Part shown: piece by piece, positions 21,976 to 31,660 of the stretch
How the letters are laid out: each line of letters opens with the position of its first letter
Position numbering within the stretch: the first letter of the stretch is position 1
From: Acanthaster planci
Lineage: Eukaryota; Echinodermata; Asteroidea; Valvatida; Acanthasteridae
DNA: 35,129 bases
Direction of reading: 5' to 3'
Assembly: GCF_001949145.1 (NCBI RefSeq)
Contig: NW_019091400.1
Coordinates: 1,092,126 to 1,127,254 of the forward strand
Made by a program: the position numbers and the translations under genes
Notes under the pieces: model-generated
Databases searched by the model: none
What the model saw: only the letters and a program-made list of their open reading frames with translations
What the model was told of the DNA's origin: nothing

Positions 21976-23280
21976 ATACCTTCATGGGAGAGTCCCTTAA
22001 TGTAAATATTTGCACCCCTGCAAGTTAGTCAGTATCCTGAAGAGTTGGTCCTGCCTATCTCTTCTCCTCCATTTCCTGTCCCAACCCTAACACTTGTACC
22101 TACCTCCCTAGTAGTGGCCCTTTGTAACTGCCTTACCTGTTGATGAATTTCGGTAGGTAGGAAGGAGATTGGAGTTGTCAATTGCTACATCAGTTTTTAA
22201 TATAAAGTACAACCGAGCCATATCCTGCCTTACCCATTTTCACCTGGTAAACAGTACTCTTCAAATGACCCCAAAAAAAATCCCTGTCCACAAATGTCCT
22301 AGCCAATCAAAGAGAAAACAAGAGAGAAAGGGCAGACACTCCACTTTAATTAAATTGTATCCATCGACTGTCTCTTTTCTAGAGACCCATCCAAACAAAG
22401 GCTAAGCTAATCAGGCAGTTCATCAATAACCTGAGCATCATCAGATGAAACTCCTACATTAAGAAAAATATGGCAGGACAATCTCGGTAAAGTTTTTTCC
22501 TTTTCTTTGTATCTTTTTTTTTCCTTGTCCAATCAGATTAAGAGGCACTTGGTTGCCTAGCCTGCAATTAGTCCACTTTTGTGGCACAGTCTGTAGATTA
22601 ACTAGTTGATGTGTTTGTTCATTTTGGTCAGGTGTTTTCCTTGTGTGTGTTGACTTAACTGCCCATCAATGGATCCATGTATGCAGTGACTATGAGATAA
22701 TTTGTTTTGTGGTTTTGGTGTTGTCCTTTGGGTGTTTTTTTGGGGGGCAGAAAGTTGTTTAGGGGACGATGCTGTTTTGGCTAAGTGTTTAGTGTGTGTT
22801 CACTGTGAATTCAGTCTTCCATACAACCACTTTCCAAGGAAGTTTGGTTTGGAAAGCATAAGTCAACCTGGGTGTTAAGGTACTGAAATTGCAGTGGCTC
22901 TTTTCTTGATGAGCTTTAATTTGACACAGTTTTGCTAACAAGAAGAAATGTAGCGAGTGTGGATGCTCCATACGGTGTCTTTCTTTTAGCATTTTAGCAA
23001 AAACAGGCCTGCATCCTTTTTTTTTAATTCAGGGCTGTGTATTCATTCCTAAAAGCTTTTAGAATAAAAAAATACATGTTATTGATCTCAATGAAGATAA
23101 TGCTATTTTAAGAGGGTGACGAAACTAAGCACCCTTCTATCAAGTGTGTGAGAAAAACACCCCTGCGGAGATGTTGCATTCAACTTGAGGATGAGCAACT
23201 TTTATCCACTTTTTCCCCCTTTTTCTCCTCCTTGCTGCTAAATCAGAGAATTGACATCATGGGGCTTGTCTAAAGGGGGA
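21976..23280. other. Non-coding background
   Basis: Contains the palindrome CTAAAAGCTTTTAG (23049-23062) and T/G-rich tracts near 22730-22747. No gene recognised. Confidence 0.5.
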
Positions 23281-23680
23281 ATATATTCTCCCATTTGCCT
23301 GAGTCTTTATCCTGCATTTGTGCTGTCCATCCCACTGGCCATTTTCTCTCCCCCCTCTCGCCCCACGACAGACCGAAGTAGCTCCCTTAACAGCCCGGAG
23401 GATTGTCCATGACAGACAGGCATTGATTTTTTTCCCCTTTTTCTCTCCTCTCCCGCTGCACAATCTGGCCAGTTTGGCCTTCAGTACCATCCCATTCAAG
23501 TCTTTGTTTCTTCAGATATTGATTAGTAGGTCCCAGAAAAGAAAGGAAAAAACGCTAGCCGATTACCTCCCCTCCTGTTCAACCAATCACGGTGCCCAAC
23601 AAAGACAGGTGGCGGGAGCTACGCGGCTTAAATGGAAAGCCTGATTGTGGGGTAACGGACAGGGAGTGAAATGTTTGGGG
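23281..23680. promoter_or_regulatory. Candidate regulatory island with CCAAT, SOX/TCF and E-box words
   Basis: A complex block with pyrimidine-rich centre parts. It contains TGACAG (about 23410-23415, TALE core), GATATTGATTAGTAGG (Pbx/Hox-like), AACCAATCACGG (a CCAAT word, about 23580-23591), ACAAAGACAGGTGGCGG (about 23599-23615, a SOX/TCF-type ACAAAG next to an E-box CAGGTG) and a CpG-bearing GAGCTACGCGGC. The last part (23540-23660) is the most promoter-like in the window, but no TATA, initiator or downstream exon could be shown. Open frames on both strands are antisense to one another. Confidence 0.3.
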
Positions 23681-24590
23681 ACTTGGAGACAATGTACAGT
23701 AGCAGTTCCTTTCCAGGGTTGACTGTAACATTCTGTAGTGTATCGATCTGTTGTCCAAGATACTAGTTATTCTGTTAAATCCACGTGTTAGAATTTTTTT
23801 CCCTGTGAAGTCTGTCTTTGCTTAATGTGTACAGTAACATCTGTGATGCTTTAGACACAAGTTTACCTGTAGAAAATGTTGCTTATAATGCTTTTTGCCT
23901 GTGCTTTGGTTTGATTGTGCCCAGGTTTGTTTTCTCTTTGAGAAAATCTGTTTAAAAAGTTGTGCTTTTGGATAATTAAATACCAAATTAACTTCGGTCC
24001 ATTTTTCTTTTCTTTCCTTTTTTCCCCTGTAAGTATGTTTGATCATTAGAAAAAGTAAAAAATCAAACAAACAAAACTGTTGCACTGCTTGTCTATAGTG
24101 GTGTGATGATATCAACTGGTACACTGGATGGGAATTATTTACAGTAAAACAGATGAAGGTGTTAAAGTAGTTTTTCACAGAACAAAATCTTTAGCAGGTG
24201 TAACTTTTTTGGGGGGCTGCGAAATGTTTATATCTTTCAAGTCCGTTTTGCCGTTCTCTTCTTTTTACCATTGAAACAGAATTATTTTGGTGTTCATCTG
24301 TGTTTATCAGTTACCGTCAACAACTGTCAACCTCATATCATCTTGTAAACTTGTCTGTGTGTTCATTCATTTGCCCAATTCATATGTACATAGCTGATCA
24401 TTAGAAATAACGCTTCTTCTATTTGTCTGCTTCTCCATCCCAAAGGCTTGCACTGGTCCTACACACAAGAGATACTTGAAAATTTCTCCTCCACATCCTA
24501 GTCTTATTTCACGCCAATTACCAGCATTTCCAAACACCACAAATTATGACTTCTTTTTCTGGTGACTGTCCTGCCTTTCATCCAAGGCTC
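23681..24590. other. Non-coding background
   Basis: AT-rich with T-runs and no recognised element. A 118-codon minus-strand open frame (23822-24178) resembles no family and has the low-complexity Lys/Leu/His composition typical of chance frames in AT-rich DNA. Confidence 0.5.
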
Positions 24591-25085
24591 CCTCTCTTTA
24601 ATAGCAAAGGGGAAAAGACGAGGAAAGGACGAGAGAGCCGATTACTCGCTGCTGAGTTCTGCCGGTCGCAAATCTCTCCTCATCAATTAGAGGACATCCC
24701 CACTGAACCATCCTAAGGAAAAAAATTCCTGCTTTCAGAGTATGAACCGGGCCAATATTAAACAGTAACGGTAAATATGCCAAGAAAGAAGGACACACAG
24801 ACAGAAAGGGGAAAGGGGGGAGTGAGAGAGTGAAAGAAATCTTCTGTCAGAAACTGGTACGGGATTCTTTATTGGCTGTCGGTGGTTGCAACTTGCTAAA
24901 CGGTGGGAATGGAGAGGCTTCCTCTTGTGGGATGCGAGCCAGCCTGACATTTACTCATGGCGGTAGGGTTTCAGAACCCCTCACTCCTTAGGTCATATTG
25001 TCAGTAGGGCATTTAATTACCCTTGATTACTGATCAAGTTGCAGCTTTTATCTGAAACTTCCAGACGAGGTTATTCGTTTCTTTT
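24591..25085. promoter_or_regulatory. Candidate regulatory island, about 490 bp
   Basis: A long complex block carrying CATCAATTAGAGG (about 24682-24694, homeodomain core), CCAATATTAAACAGTAACGG, ATTGGCTGTCGG and, at the right end, TTTAATTACCC with TGATTACTGATCAAG (about 25012-25038), which mix TAATTA, GATTA and TGATCA words. A purine run (about 24804-24840) interrupts it. The clustering of distinct homeodomain words fits a developmental enhancer. Conservation testing would decide. Confidence 0.32.
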
Positions 25086-25130
25086 ATTACTTGTCTTGTT
25101 ACTTAACCATCTGTTGCTTTCTTTCTCTTG

Positions 25131-25145
25131 CTCTCTCTCTCTCTT
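25131..25145. repeat. CT microsatellite
   Basis: A run of seven CT units in a pyrimidine-rich tract. Simple sequence only. Confidence 0.8.
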
Positions 25146-25740
25146 TTGGACAATGATTGGACGCTGAGTAAGTTAGGACCCTGTAATGAGACCTGGTCAT
25201 TGGTGTTTTGTTTCAGAGAGGCAAATTGACAAAGAACAAGTTGATCTGATTAATGAAATAGGTTGTATTTAATACAGTGTGTATATTTATTTTGTTTAAA
25301 CAGCAAATATGAAACTTGAATGTGCACCAAAATTTGCTTCTAGAATTTTGGACCTTCTTTCGTGGCATTATTTGTTTTAACATGTCCATAGCAATTAGTA
25401 CATAGTTTGTTTACTTTTGGAAGATGTGTTTGTTTTAAGTGCATTGTTGTCCTCCAAAATTAATGGTGGGGTATTCCTCATATTCTATTTTGGGCTTTTT
25501 ACTTTTCTACATGGTGTTTCAAAACAAAAAGAGAAGAAAAGTCAGATGTTTCACAGATTGAAAAATATAGTGTAATCAGTTGGATATTGTGCACTACAGC
25601 CAAGGGCCTGTTTTCATGCTTCCCATGTTTTGGAAGAAAATTCTTCTGATCAATTTTAGTTGGATGCAACGCCAATTAAGGTAGTTTATACATTTAACTG
25701 GAAAAATAAATTCTCACCAGATTAAGATGCAGCCATGGAT
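25146..25740. other. Non-coding background
   Basis: AT-rich with no recognised gene, repeat or motif cluster. Confidence 0.5.
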
Positions 25741-26110
25741 GAAAACTGTCTCCTAAGAGATGAGCCTTCAAGATTGTTACTACGTCTGTTCATCTCTCGT
25801 CGTTGCCAGGGCATTTTTCAAGACACTTTTCCCCAACGGGCTTGACAACAATTGCTGTCTGCTTTGGAAGTTTGATCCCAACTACCACCCCCCCCCCACA
25901 CACACACACTGCTTGGTTTCCTCATGTGAGGACGACATCACTTCAGCCAGCAATCAGCTTGTCTCCATTGTTGAGAGGTGTGATGAGCCCCGTCTGAAAA
26001 AAAATCCAATTCTGGCTGCTTCTCCTCGTCCTGATTGTCAGGCGACGAGCACCGGCTATTATTGGAGCATGATTGGCTGTCTACTGGGACAATGGGAGTG
26101 CTGTCAGATG
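25741..26110. promoter_or_regulatory. Candidate regulatory island around a CA microsatellite
   Basis: Complex DNA on both sides of a C-run plus CA microsatellite (25888-25909). The right half carries CCAGCAATCAGC, TCCTGATTGTCAGGCGACG, TATTATTGG, TGATTGGC and CTGTCAG (TALE core on the minus strand). A 124-codon plus-strand open frame spans it (25760-26134), but it runs through the microsatellite and matches no family, and an overlapping 88-codon frame lies antisense. I treat it as non-coding. Confidence 0.25.
25888..25909. repeat. C-run plus CA microsatellite
   Basis: About ten C residues, then roughly six CA units. Ordinary simple sequence. Confidence 0.85.
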
Positions 26111-27110
26111 TGCCTGGCTTTGGCTCAAACTTAACAAGAAAGTAGACGATTAGTGATGGGAAAATAAAAAAAAGGAATCCTTGCTGAGCGCAGGAGTCAG
26201 ACACTCTCTGTGGCCATAGTTCTCTCCTTTGGTTGTAGTTCTCTCTTTTGTTCCATTTGTTTAGTGCATGCTGATTGACAAGGGAATAGAGGGATGCAAT
26301 TGTGTATGGAAAGTTGTAAGATGATGCAGTAGTCCAGTGTTGTTATTGCTTTAAGTTTCTGATCCTCTGTTTGAGTTAAAAACTGAATAAAATCCTGACT
26401 TCAAGTGTTGAAATTCCAGGTGTTTTTGTTGCATTTACAAAGGTGATGAAATTAGACCAAACAAACTGGAGTACAGCGTCTGGTTTGTCACTTGACTGTG
26501 CATAAGTCATACAAACCGCATGTGAAAAATTAGAAATTAAGTTTGTTGATATTTCAAGGAGTCTCCACCCATCACAGTGCATCAAAAGTAGTAGTTTTGG
26601 GTTTGTTGATAGATGTTACTCGGTGTCCACATAACAAAGAGGTAACTAATCCTACTGTATGCAGTCGGAATGCATTTTTTCCCAAACGTCCATCGTTAGT
26701 ATAGTGGGAGTTTAGGCAAGGTTTCAACAGCGATTCCGCCTCAACAAATACCATCACCAACAGATAGTTAAATTTTTATTCACTCCTAACTGTAAAATGA
26801 TTTGGCTTCAAAATCAAACTCAAAGTACAGGTTATTTGTACATGGTATTCCACAGTTAAGCATCTTGGATTTTGTTTTTCCAATTCCAGACCCCAAGTTG
26901 GTTTCTGCACAGATTGTTTTGGGTGCACTTTGATATCTTTCCTGAGTTTTCAAAGCAGAAGTTGAAACACCTGTTTTGTTTCACAAGGAGTACATTTCTT
27001 GCATTTGCACTATTCATTCTTTTTACAGACAGTTACATTCAAAATATTTGATGTGACCCACCTTCTGTCAGCTTGAAATAACAGTACAGTGAGCCCAGAG
27101 AAATCTTTGG
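26111..27110. other. Non-coding background
   Basis: No gene or repeat recognised; only short opposing open frames are seen. Confidence 0.5.
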
Positions 27111-27500
27111 ATTTAACCCAGATCCATTGCCACGTGATTTCGTCATCTGCACTTTCCATTGATTCTTCTTTCATTTTTTTTTCTCTCTCAAGATTCTTCC
27201 ATTTTCCCTGTGGTCTGATGTCCCATCTTCCATTTCCTGAAGGCAGTCAGCTCTGATATTCTCTCTTTGTTTCTCTCCTTGACCTTATCCAACTCTGCTT
27301 TCAGATTTTTTTCCTTCAATCTTTCCCAAAGGCAGGGGCGAAAGGAGGAATTGGATTCTCTCTGAGGAGATGAGACCGTGAATTCTGTAAAGGCCCCGTG
27401 TGCCTCTGTGGATTGTGTGGGTTACCTGCTTCGGTACTTTCTGATGAGCAGAGGGCTCACGTCATGACACATGAAACATAATTATGAACACCGTCACAAG
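27111..27500. promoter_or_regulatory. Candidate regulatory island with E-box, CRE-like and homeodomain words
   Basis: The left end has GCCACGTGATTTCGTCATC (about 27129-27147), containing the palindromic E-box CACGTG and a CGTCA CRE half-site. The right end has CTCACGTCATGACAC (about 27457-27471), with ACGTCA and the palindrome GTCATGAC, followed by CATAATTATG (27477-27486), a perfect homeodomain-type palindrome. The middle is pyrimidine-rich. Paired bZIP/bHLH-type sites at both ends are unusual enough to note. Confidence 0.3.
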
Positions 27501-28585
27501 TGGTTTCAGCTGTGGTAGGCCAGAATGTTATTCTTGTAAGGCTAGTTCACCTAGGGCCTATCCTTCCTGGCTGTCCAAGTGTGGCTTTTTTTTTTCAAAT
27601 AATTTTATTTATTTATTTATTTAATTCTTTGCATTTGACGACAATATTTATGTGTTTGCCTTTGCTTTTTTTAATGTGTATTCAGCTAATGAAGAAACCA
27701 GTGCATGCTTACTTGCAAGTATCAAGGAGTATTTTAATGCGCACGTGCACAACCATGCTCATTAACATAATGTCGTGTGTGTGTGTAGCCTATATATGAA
27801 TGCATTACACTTTTTTTCTCCCGACTTGGCTTGCTCATTTGGTGAATTCTTCCATTATGCTGTGGAGGTCATTACCAAATACAGTTTAGCAAAAGTCAGT
27901 GCCTAGACCACCCCAAGTTGAGTTTTTGTTGTTGTGTGGGGAGGTTCCTGAACATTGGAACTTGTCTTTGGATTCAAAATTGCCTGGTTTGGTAGATTAA
28001 TCATGGACATCCGAAGCAACTGTGTTCCAGCTGACTGCTTGAAAAGATGGTTAATCTTGTGAATCCCCATGGTTAAATGAAAGTGCATCAGTGATGTGTT
28101 TTTGATGGTTTGTGGGGATTAAATTACTTCAAACAGGATTACTGTGTTGCAAAATTGAATTACCTGAGATTGTGTCACATTGTAAATTTAGATTGATGCA
28201 CAATCTCACTTTGTGTCAATTGCAAGAACATCATAGGCCTATTTGGGTTAAGTTAATTTTTCACAGGCACTGCTTAGGCCAAGCACATTTGCTTATGATA
28301 GCCTGCACCCACTTCATAATAGAAAGGGCCTTTTTTTTAATTGAGGCAAAACTGTCAGCAACTAAAGGTTAATTGTGAAATACAGCTTTCTGACAAATTA
28401 GACAAATTACTCTGAAACACAGAACAGCACCATTAATGCTGAAACAAAACTCATAAAAGGTGTCATGACAATACAAGTTTTAGAAAATAAAAATAACAAA
28501 AATGCCAACACCTTAGATCACAAAAGACAATGCAAGAGCAGCAAGTATGCTGTTGCTGCAATGAAGTCATGATTTTCAAGATTTA
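27501..28585. other. Non-coding background
   Basis: Contains a TTTA microsatellite (27603-27624) and a GT run (about 27774-27785). No gene or motif cluster recognised. Confidence 0.5.
27603..27624. repeat. TTTA microsatellite
   Basis: About five TTTA units. Simple sequence. Confidence 0.85.
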
Positions 28586-28595
28586 GTTGCATCAG
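28586..28595. repeat. Target-site duplication, SINE 3' side
   Basis: GTTGCATCAG, matching 28801-28810 at nine of ten positions. It flanks the tail end of the minus-strand SINE and supports target-primed insertion. Confidence 0.65.
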
Positions 28596-28800
28596 TGAGA
28601 TTTTAATTACGGGGTATTTTGCCTTTACACCGACGTAGATGCATAAACACTCTACTCAGGTGCTTGTCCGAGAGCTTATGAAAAAATTCACAAGCTTAGT
28701 TGGATGGGAATCAAACCCACAACCTCCCACTTACTAGTGCAGACATCTTAACCACTTGATGGCTGAGCATGCTGGGTCGACTAGCTGGTCTGAGTCAGAT
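28596..28800 (-). mobile_element. tRNA-derived SINE, full-length copy, minus strand
   Basis: Read on the minus strand, the element starts with ATCTGACTCAGACCAGCT. It then has a tRNA Ser/Leu-like head with an A-box region (28752-28764, CCATCAAGTGG then TTAAG) and a B-box GGTTTGATTCC (28707-28717). The body AAGCTTGTGAATTT, a GTGTTTATGCATCTACGTCGG block and an AAAATCTCA end follow. It matches the copy at 29394-29600 along its whole length. It is flanked by GTTGCATCAG (28586-28595) and GTTGCAGCAG (28801-28810), a 10-bp target-site duplication with one mismatch. It has no coding capacity and depends on a LINE partner for mobility. The RNA polymerase III promoter looks largely intact. Confidence 0.8.
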
Positions 28801-28810
28801 GTTGCAGCAG
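28801..28810. repeat. Target-site duplication, SINE 5' side
   Basis: GTTGCAGCAG, the partner of 28586-28595, directly beside the first base of the SINE head. Confidence 0.65.
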
Positions 28811-28845
28811 GCACTGCAAACTATTTTCAAGTTGTACTTTGTGTC

Positions 28846-28912
28846 CGGGAGATGTTAATTTTAATTTCGGGGATTTTGTGGCCCATACATCGACGTATAT
28901 GCATAAACACTG
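28846..28912 (-). mobile_element. Tail-only copy of the same SINE family (or its LINE partner)
   Basis: On the minus strand this piece reads GTGTTTATGCATATACGTCG, then ATGTATGGGCC, ACAAAATCCCCG and AAATTAAAATTAACATCTCCC. It matches the 3' part of both full SINE copies, and its last 15 bases match the end of the plus-strand copy exactly. No tRNA-like head lies upstream, so it is either a 5'-truncated SINE or the 3' end of the LINE whose tail the SINE borrowed. It sits 45 bp from the head of the complete minus-strand copy. Confidence 0.6.
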
Positions 28913-29393
28913 TATACTATGTGCATGAATTGAAGATGCACATGTGCTGTCAGCATATATTAGTCCCATCACTTCATGTGTCTCTCAAACAAGTCACTGT
29001 AAATCATAGGGTCCTTGCCTTGCTAAACTGTGGCCCAGATAATGATACATGATGACATTTTGAGTCAGTGGCAACAACATTTCATCTCCCGATACTATAA
29101 GGAGCCCTTTGTCATCGGTTCACCATATTACCAGGTGATATAATTGCTTGAAAAATGTCTGTGAAGTTTCCCAGAAGTGTCCTTACTCAGATCTTCCAGT
29201 GATTGGACTCTTAGAAGAGTCTGTAATCACACTCATGTTTTACCTTCTAGGAAGAGACAAGCTTAAAGAATTACAGTGTTGCTGTGGCTGGGCATTACAT
29301 GTATATGATCCACAAAACAATTCACTTTAATGCTCATAAAAGGCTTTTCCCTTGGAAACTGAGCTTGTACTTTATTCAAGTAGTTTGTTCTAC
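28913..29393. other. Spacer between the inverted SINEs
   Basis: No gene or repeat recognised. A 60-codon and a 98-codon open frame on the plus strand resemble no family; the latter runs out of the SINE sequence. Confidence 0.45.
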
Positions 29394-29600
29394 ATCTGAC
29401 TCAGACGACCAGCTGACCCTGGCAAGCTTGGTGCTCGAGTGGTTAAGACATCTGCACTTGTAAGCAAGAGGTCATGGGTTCAAGTCCCACTGGAGTAAGC
29501 TTGTGAATTTCATAAGCTGTTGTACAAACACTGACTAAATTGTGTTATGAATATATGTCAGTATGAGGGCAAAATCTGTTATGAAAATTAACATCTCCCC
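29394..29600 (+). mobile_element. tRNA-derived SINE, full-length copy, plus strand
   Basis: It starts ATCTGACTCAGACGACCAGC, followed by a tRNA Ser/Leu-like head. The A-box is TGCTCGAGTGG (29432-29442) and continues GGTTAAG; the B-box is GGTTCAAGTCC (29477-29487). The body AAGCTTGTGAATTTCATAAG and tail block ending ATTAACATCTCCCC follow. Length and order agree with the minus-strand copy about 600 bp away. No clear target-site duplication was found, suggesting an older insertion or one whose flanks have diverged. A cellular tRNA gene is excluded by the missing acceptor-stem pairing and by the second copy with a shared non-tRNA body. Confidence 0.8.
29432..29487 (+). promoter_or_regulatory. Internal RNA polymerase III promoter (A-box and B-box)
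   Basis: TGCTCGAGTGG at 29432-29442 is near the A-box consensus TRGCNNAGTGG. GGTTCAAGTCC at 29477-29487 differs from the B-box consensus GGTTCGANTCC at one position. The 34-base gap between the boxes is normal for a tRNA-type promoter. Confidence 0.65.
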
Positions 29601-29900
29601 ATCATGAAGTACATCTTGAAACCTCCACTTCTGACTCTCATAAATAGGCGCATGGCAAACTCTACTAAACTAGTTGAGACATTGTGTAATTGTACATGTA
29701 CAATATGCACAGAAAATAAGTTTTACGAGTTCAGTTGGGACATCAAGTTTAATTTAGCATGAGCTGTCGATAAGAATATATTATAATTTCATCTTCCAAA
29801 TATTTGGTGTCACCATTTATAAGGAGTCATACACAATCTGTGTTGGAATATTTCAGCAAAATATGTACCGTATACCAGTGAATGTGTGCACTTGTCCATT
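29601..29900. other. Non-coding background with a 16-bp palindrome
   Basis: Contains ATTGTACATGTACAAT (29689-29704), perfectly self-complementary. No gene recognised. Confidence 0.5.
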
Positions 29901-30210
29901 GCCCTTTTGTTGACCCTCCTCAGACTCGAAAGTTGATCGCCTCGTCTCAGCTGTTGGCCCACAAGGATGCAGTATCCCCTCCCCACACCCTTTGCCATTT
30001 GAACTAGACTCCCCTGGTGCCCGATTGAGCCATGAGCGAATATCCCCAGTGAAACCTTGCATGGCAACAGTTTGGAGTTTCCCTTTCTTCCCCCTACCCC
30101 ATCCTTCCTTGCAGAAGGTTTGGACACTGCAGGAATGCCTTGATGAGCAGTAGCAGACACACAGCTCATCTCACAGGATATTAAAGTCACATCCCTCCAC
30201 CGGCTATGTT
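29901..30210. promoter_or_regulatory. Candidate regulatory island under the longest open frame
   Basis: A complex, balanced-composition block. The longest open frame of the window (172 codons, minus strand, 29810-30328) crosses it. Its translation shows no domain, signal peptide or membrane pattern that I recognise, and it extends into flanking low-complexity DNA. I see no splice-site pair that would make it an exon. A constrained non-coding element or a chance low-stop stretch are both more likely than a gene. It includes CTTGCATGGCAACAG, half of an RFX-like site (about 30056-30070). Confidence 0.25.
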
Positions 30211-31500
30211 CTTGGCTTTGACAATAATCTACAAAAGCAATCTTAAATGAAGGGAAAAAGAGACACATGCAGATGTGTAGTCTGGGTAAAAAAAAAGAGG
30301 GGAGATGAGCGAATGAGAGAACAGTCATGCGAGTGTCGTCAGGAGAGAGTTGATATAAGCAAAGTAGAAAAAAAGGGGAGAAAAATTGGAGAAAGCCTTC
30401 GAGCTGAAATGCAGATCGGCAAAATTACTAGTGATGAACAGAGTCAAGCACCTGTTTATATATGTTTTTTTTTTTCAAGTTGGGCCTTCCTAATAAGACC
30501 ACAACCTGTTTCCTGTCGCTCACCAATGTTGACGGAGCGTTGACATTATTACAGTCAGGGAAAGAAAAACACATAGTAGTGCCCCCAACTCATTTTTTTT
30601 CCTTTTGCTGGAGCAATGGACCTGCTAGTCATAAGGTAGCTGGCAATTTCTCTTCACCTGGGCTGAATAATGGAAAGTGATGAAACAAGTAATTTTCAGT
30701 CTCCTTTTTTCAGCTTGAGAAAAATGTGGTGGATGGTATGTACACTGTCTAGCTTTTTGTCATTAATTTTCAGAGATTTTACTCCAGTGATGTGAAAACA
30801 TTTCTAAATTTCAAGAGACTGAAACTTGGAGGTGGAGCATGCTGTACGGATTGTCTTTCATATATATCAATTTGCAAATGGAGTGACTAATCTGTCCTGA
30901 ACTTTAGAGCTTTTGTACATATCTAGCCATCAGTTAATTACCAATTTATAGTCCATCTGTTTGGAGTTCACATAGAAAGGAAGGGACTCCCCCCCAAAAA
31001 ATTGCCAGATTACCTAATATTTATTTATTAAGGTCAAGCTTTTAAATTAACACTCATGAAAGCTATTGGAGAAGTATTTGCTGGATGTGGGGCACTGACA
31101 TTATCTTCTGCATCGGGTGATGGGGTCTGTTGTGAATTTGATCCTGAGATTAAATGCTGGGCTTTGTGACTGTAAGATTGGAAGTGGTCTTGCCGTGATT
31201 GCTGACAACAAACTGGAAAATGAAGCTGACCTACACATATTGATTAGATCCTGTTGAGTGTTTTAATCGGGAGTGGATAGGTGTATTGCAGGAAATCATC
31301 TGACAAGGAGGATTTCAGATTTTTTAAGTTTGCAGTTTTCTACTTACACCTAATGGAATTGCAACCATTTCACAGAGACTGTGTGCAGCACTCACAGCAG
31401 GGAGTATAAACTTAATACTTCAGATGAAGCCTTTGCCTTGAATAGAGATGTTAAAAGATCAAACTCTCCTCTCACACACAAACATTAATAAGTACATGTA
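30211..31500. other. Non-coding background, purine-rich at left
   Basis: 30240-30400 is strongly purine-rich on the plus strand. The rest is AT-rich with a C-run near 30989-30994. No gene recognised. Confidence 0.5.
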
Positions 31501-31529
31501 CGTGCCATGGAGTACACTTAAGGTGGGCA

Positions 31530-31660
31530 TGCGCTGAGCATAAAGTTGTCACCACTGTGCATTTGGTAGAAGTTTGAGCATCACCAGCATGTTGGTTCAA
31601 ATCCAGCACAAAAGTTTTTACCCTCCTGTCTTTGAGCAACATACTTCGTTGAAGTGACAA
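31530..31660 (+). mobile_element. Decayed tRNA-like SINE of a second family
   Basis: A B-box GGTTCAAATCC (31594-31604), one base from the consensus, lies in a tRNA-like stretch (TGAGCATCACCAGCATGTTGGTTCAAATCCAGCA region). About 22 bases later CTGTCTTTGAGCAACATACTTCG (31626-31648) resembles the TGTCCTTGGGCAAG-type body block of many animal SINEs. The order of tRNA head then body block fits a SINE. The A-box is not clear, and no end or target-site duplication could be set, so the limits are approximate. It differs from the family at 28.6-29.6 kb. Confidence 0.42.

Noticed and set aside
25760-26134. 124-codon open frame on the plus strand
   Set aside because: It is read straight through a C-run and CA microsatellite, giving a His/Pro/Thr run. 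It has an antisense competitor frame and no family match.
29432-29500. A genuine tRNA gene
   Set aside because: A- and B-boxes are present, but the acceptor-stem pairing and Ser/Leu variable arm are missing, and a second copy shares a long non-tRNA body. It is a SINE head.
29810-30328. Longest open frame, 172 codons on the minus strand
   Set aside because: The translation shows no known domain, signal peptide or repeat, runs into flanking low-complexity DNA and has no splice context I can support. Chance or composition explains it in a 35-kb window.
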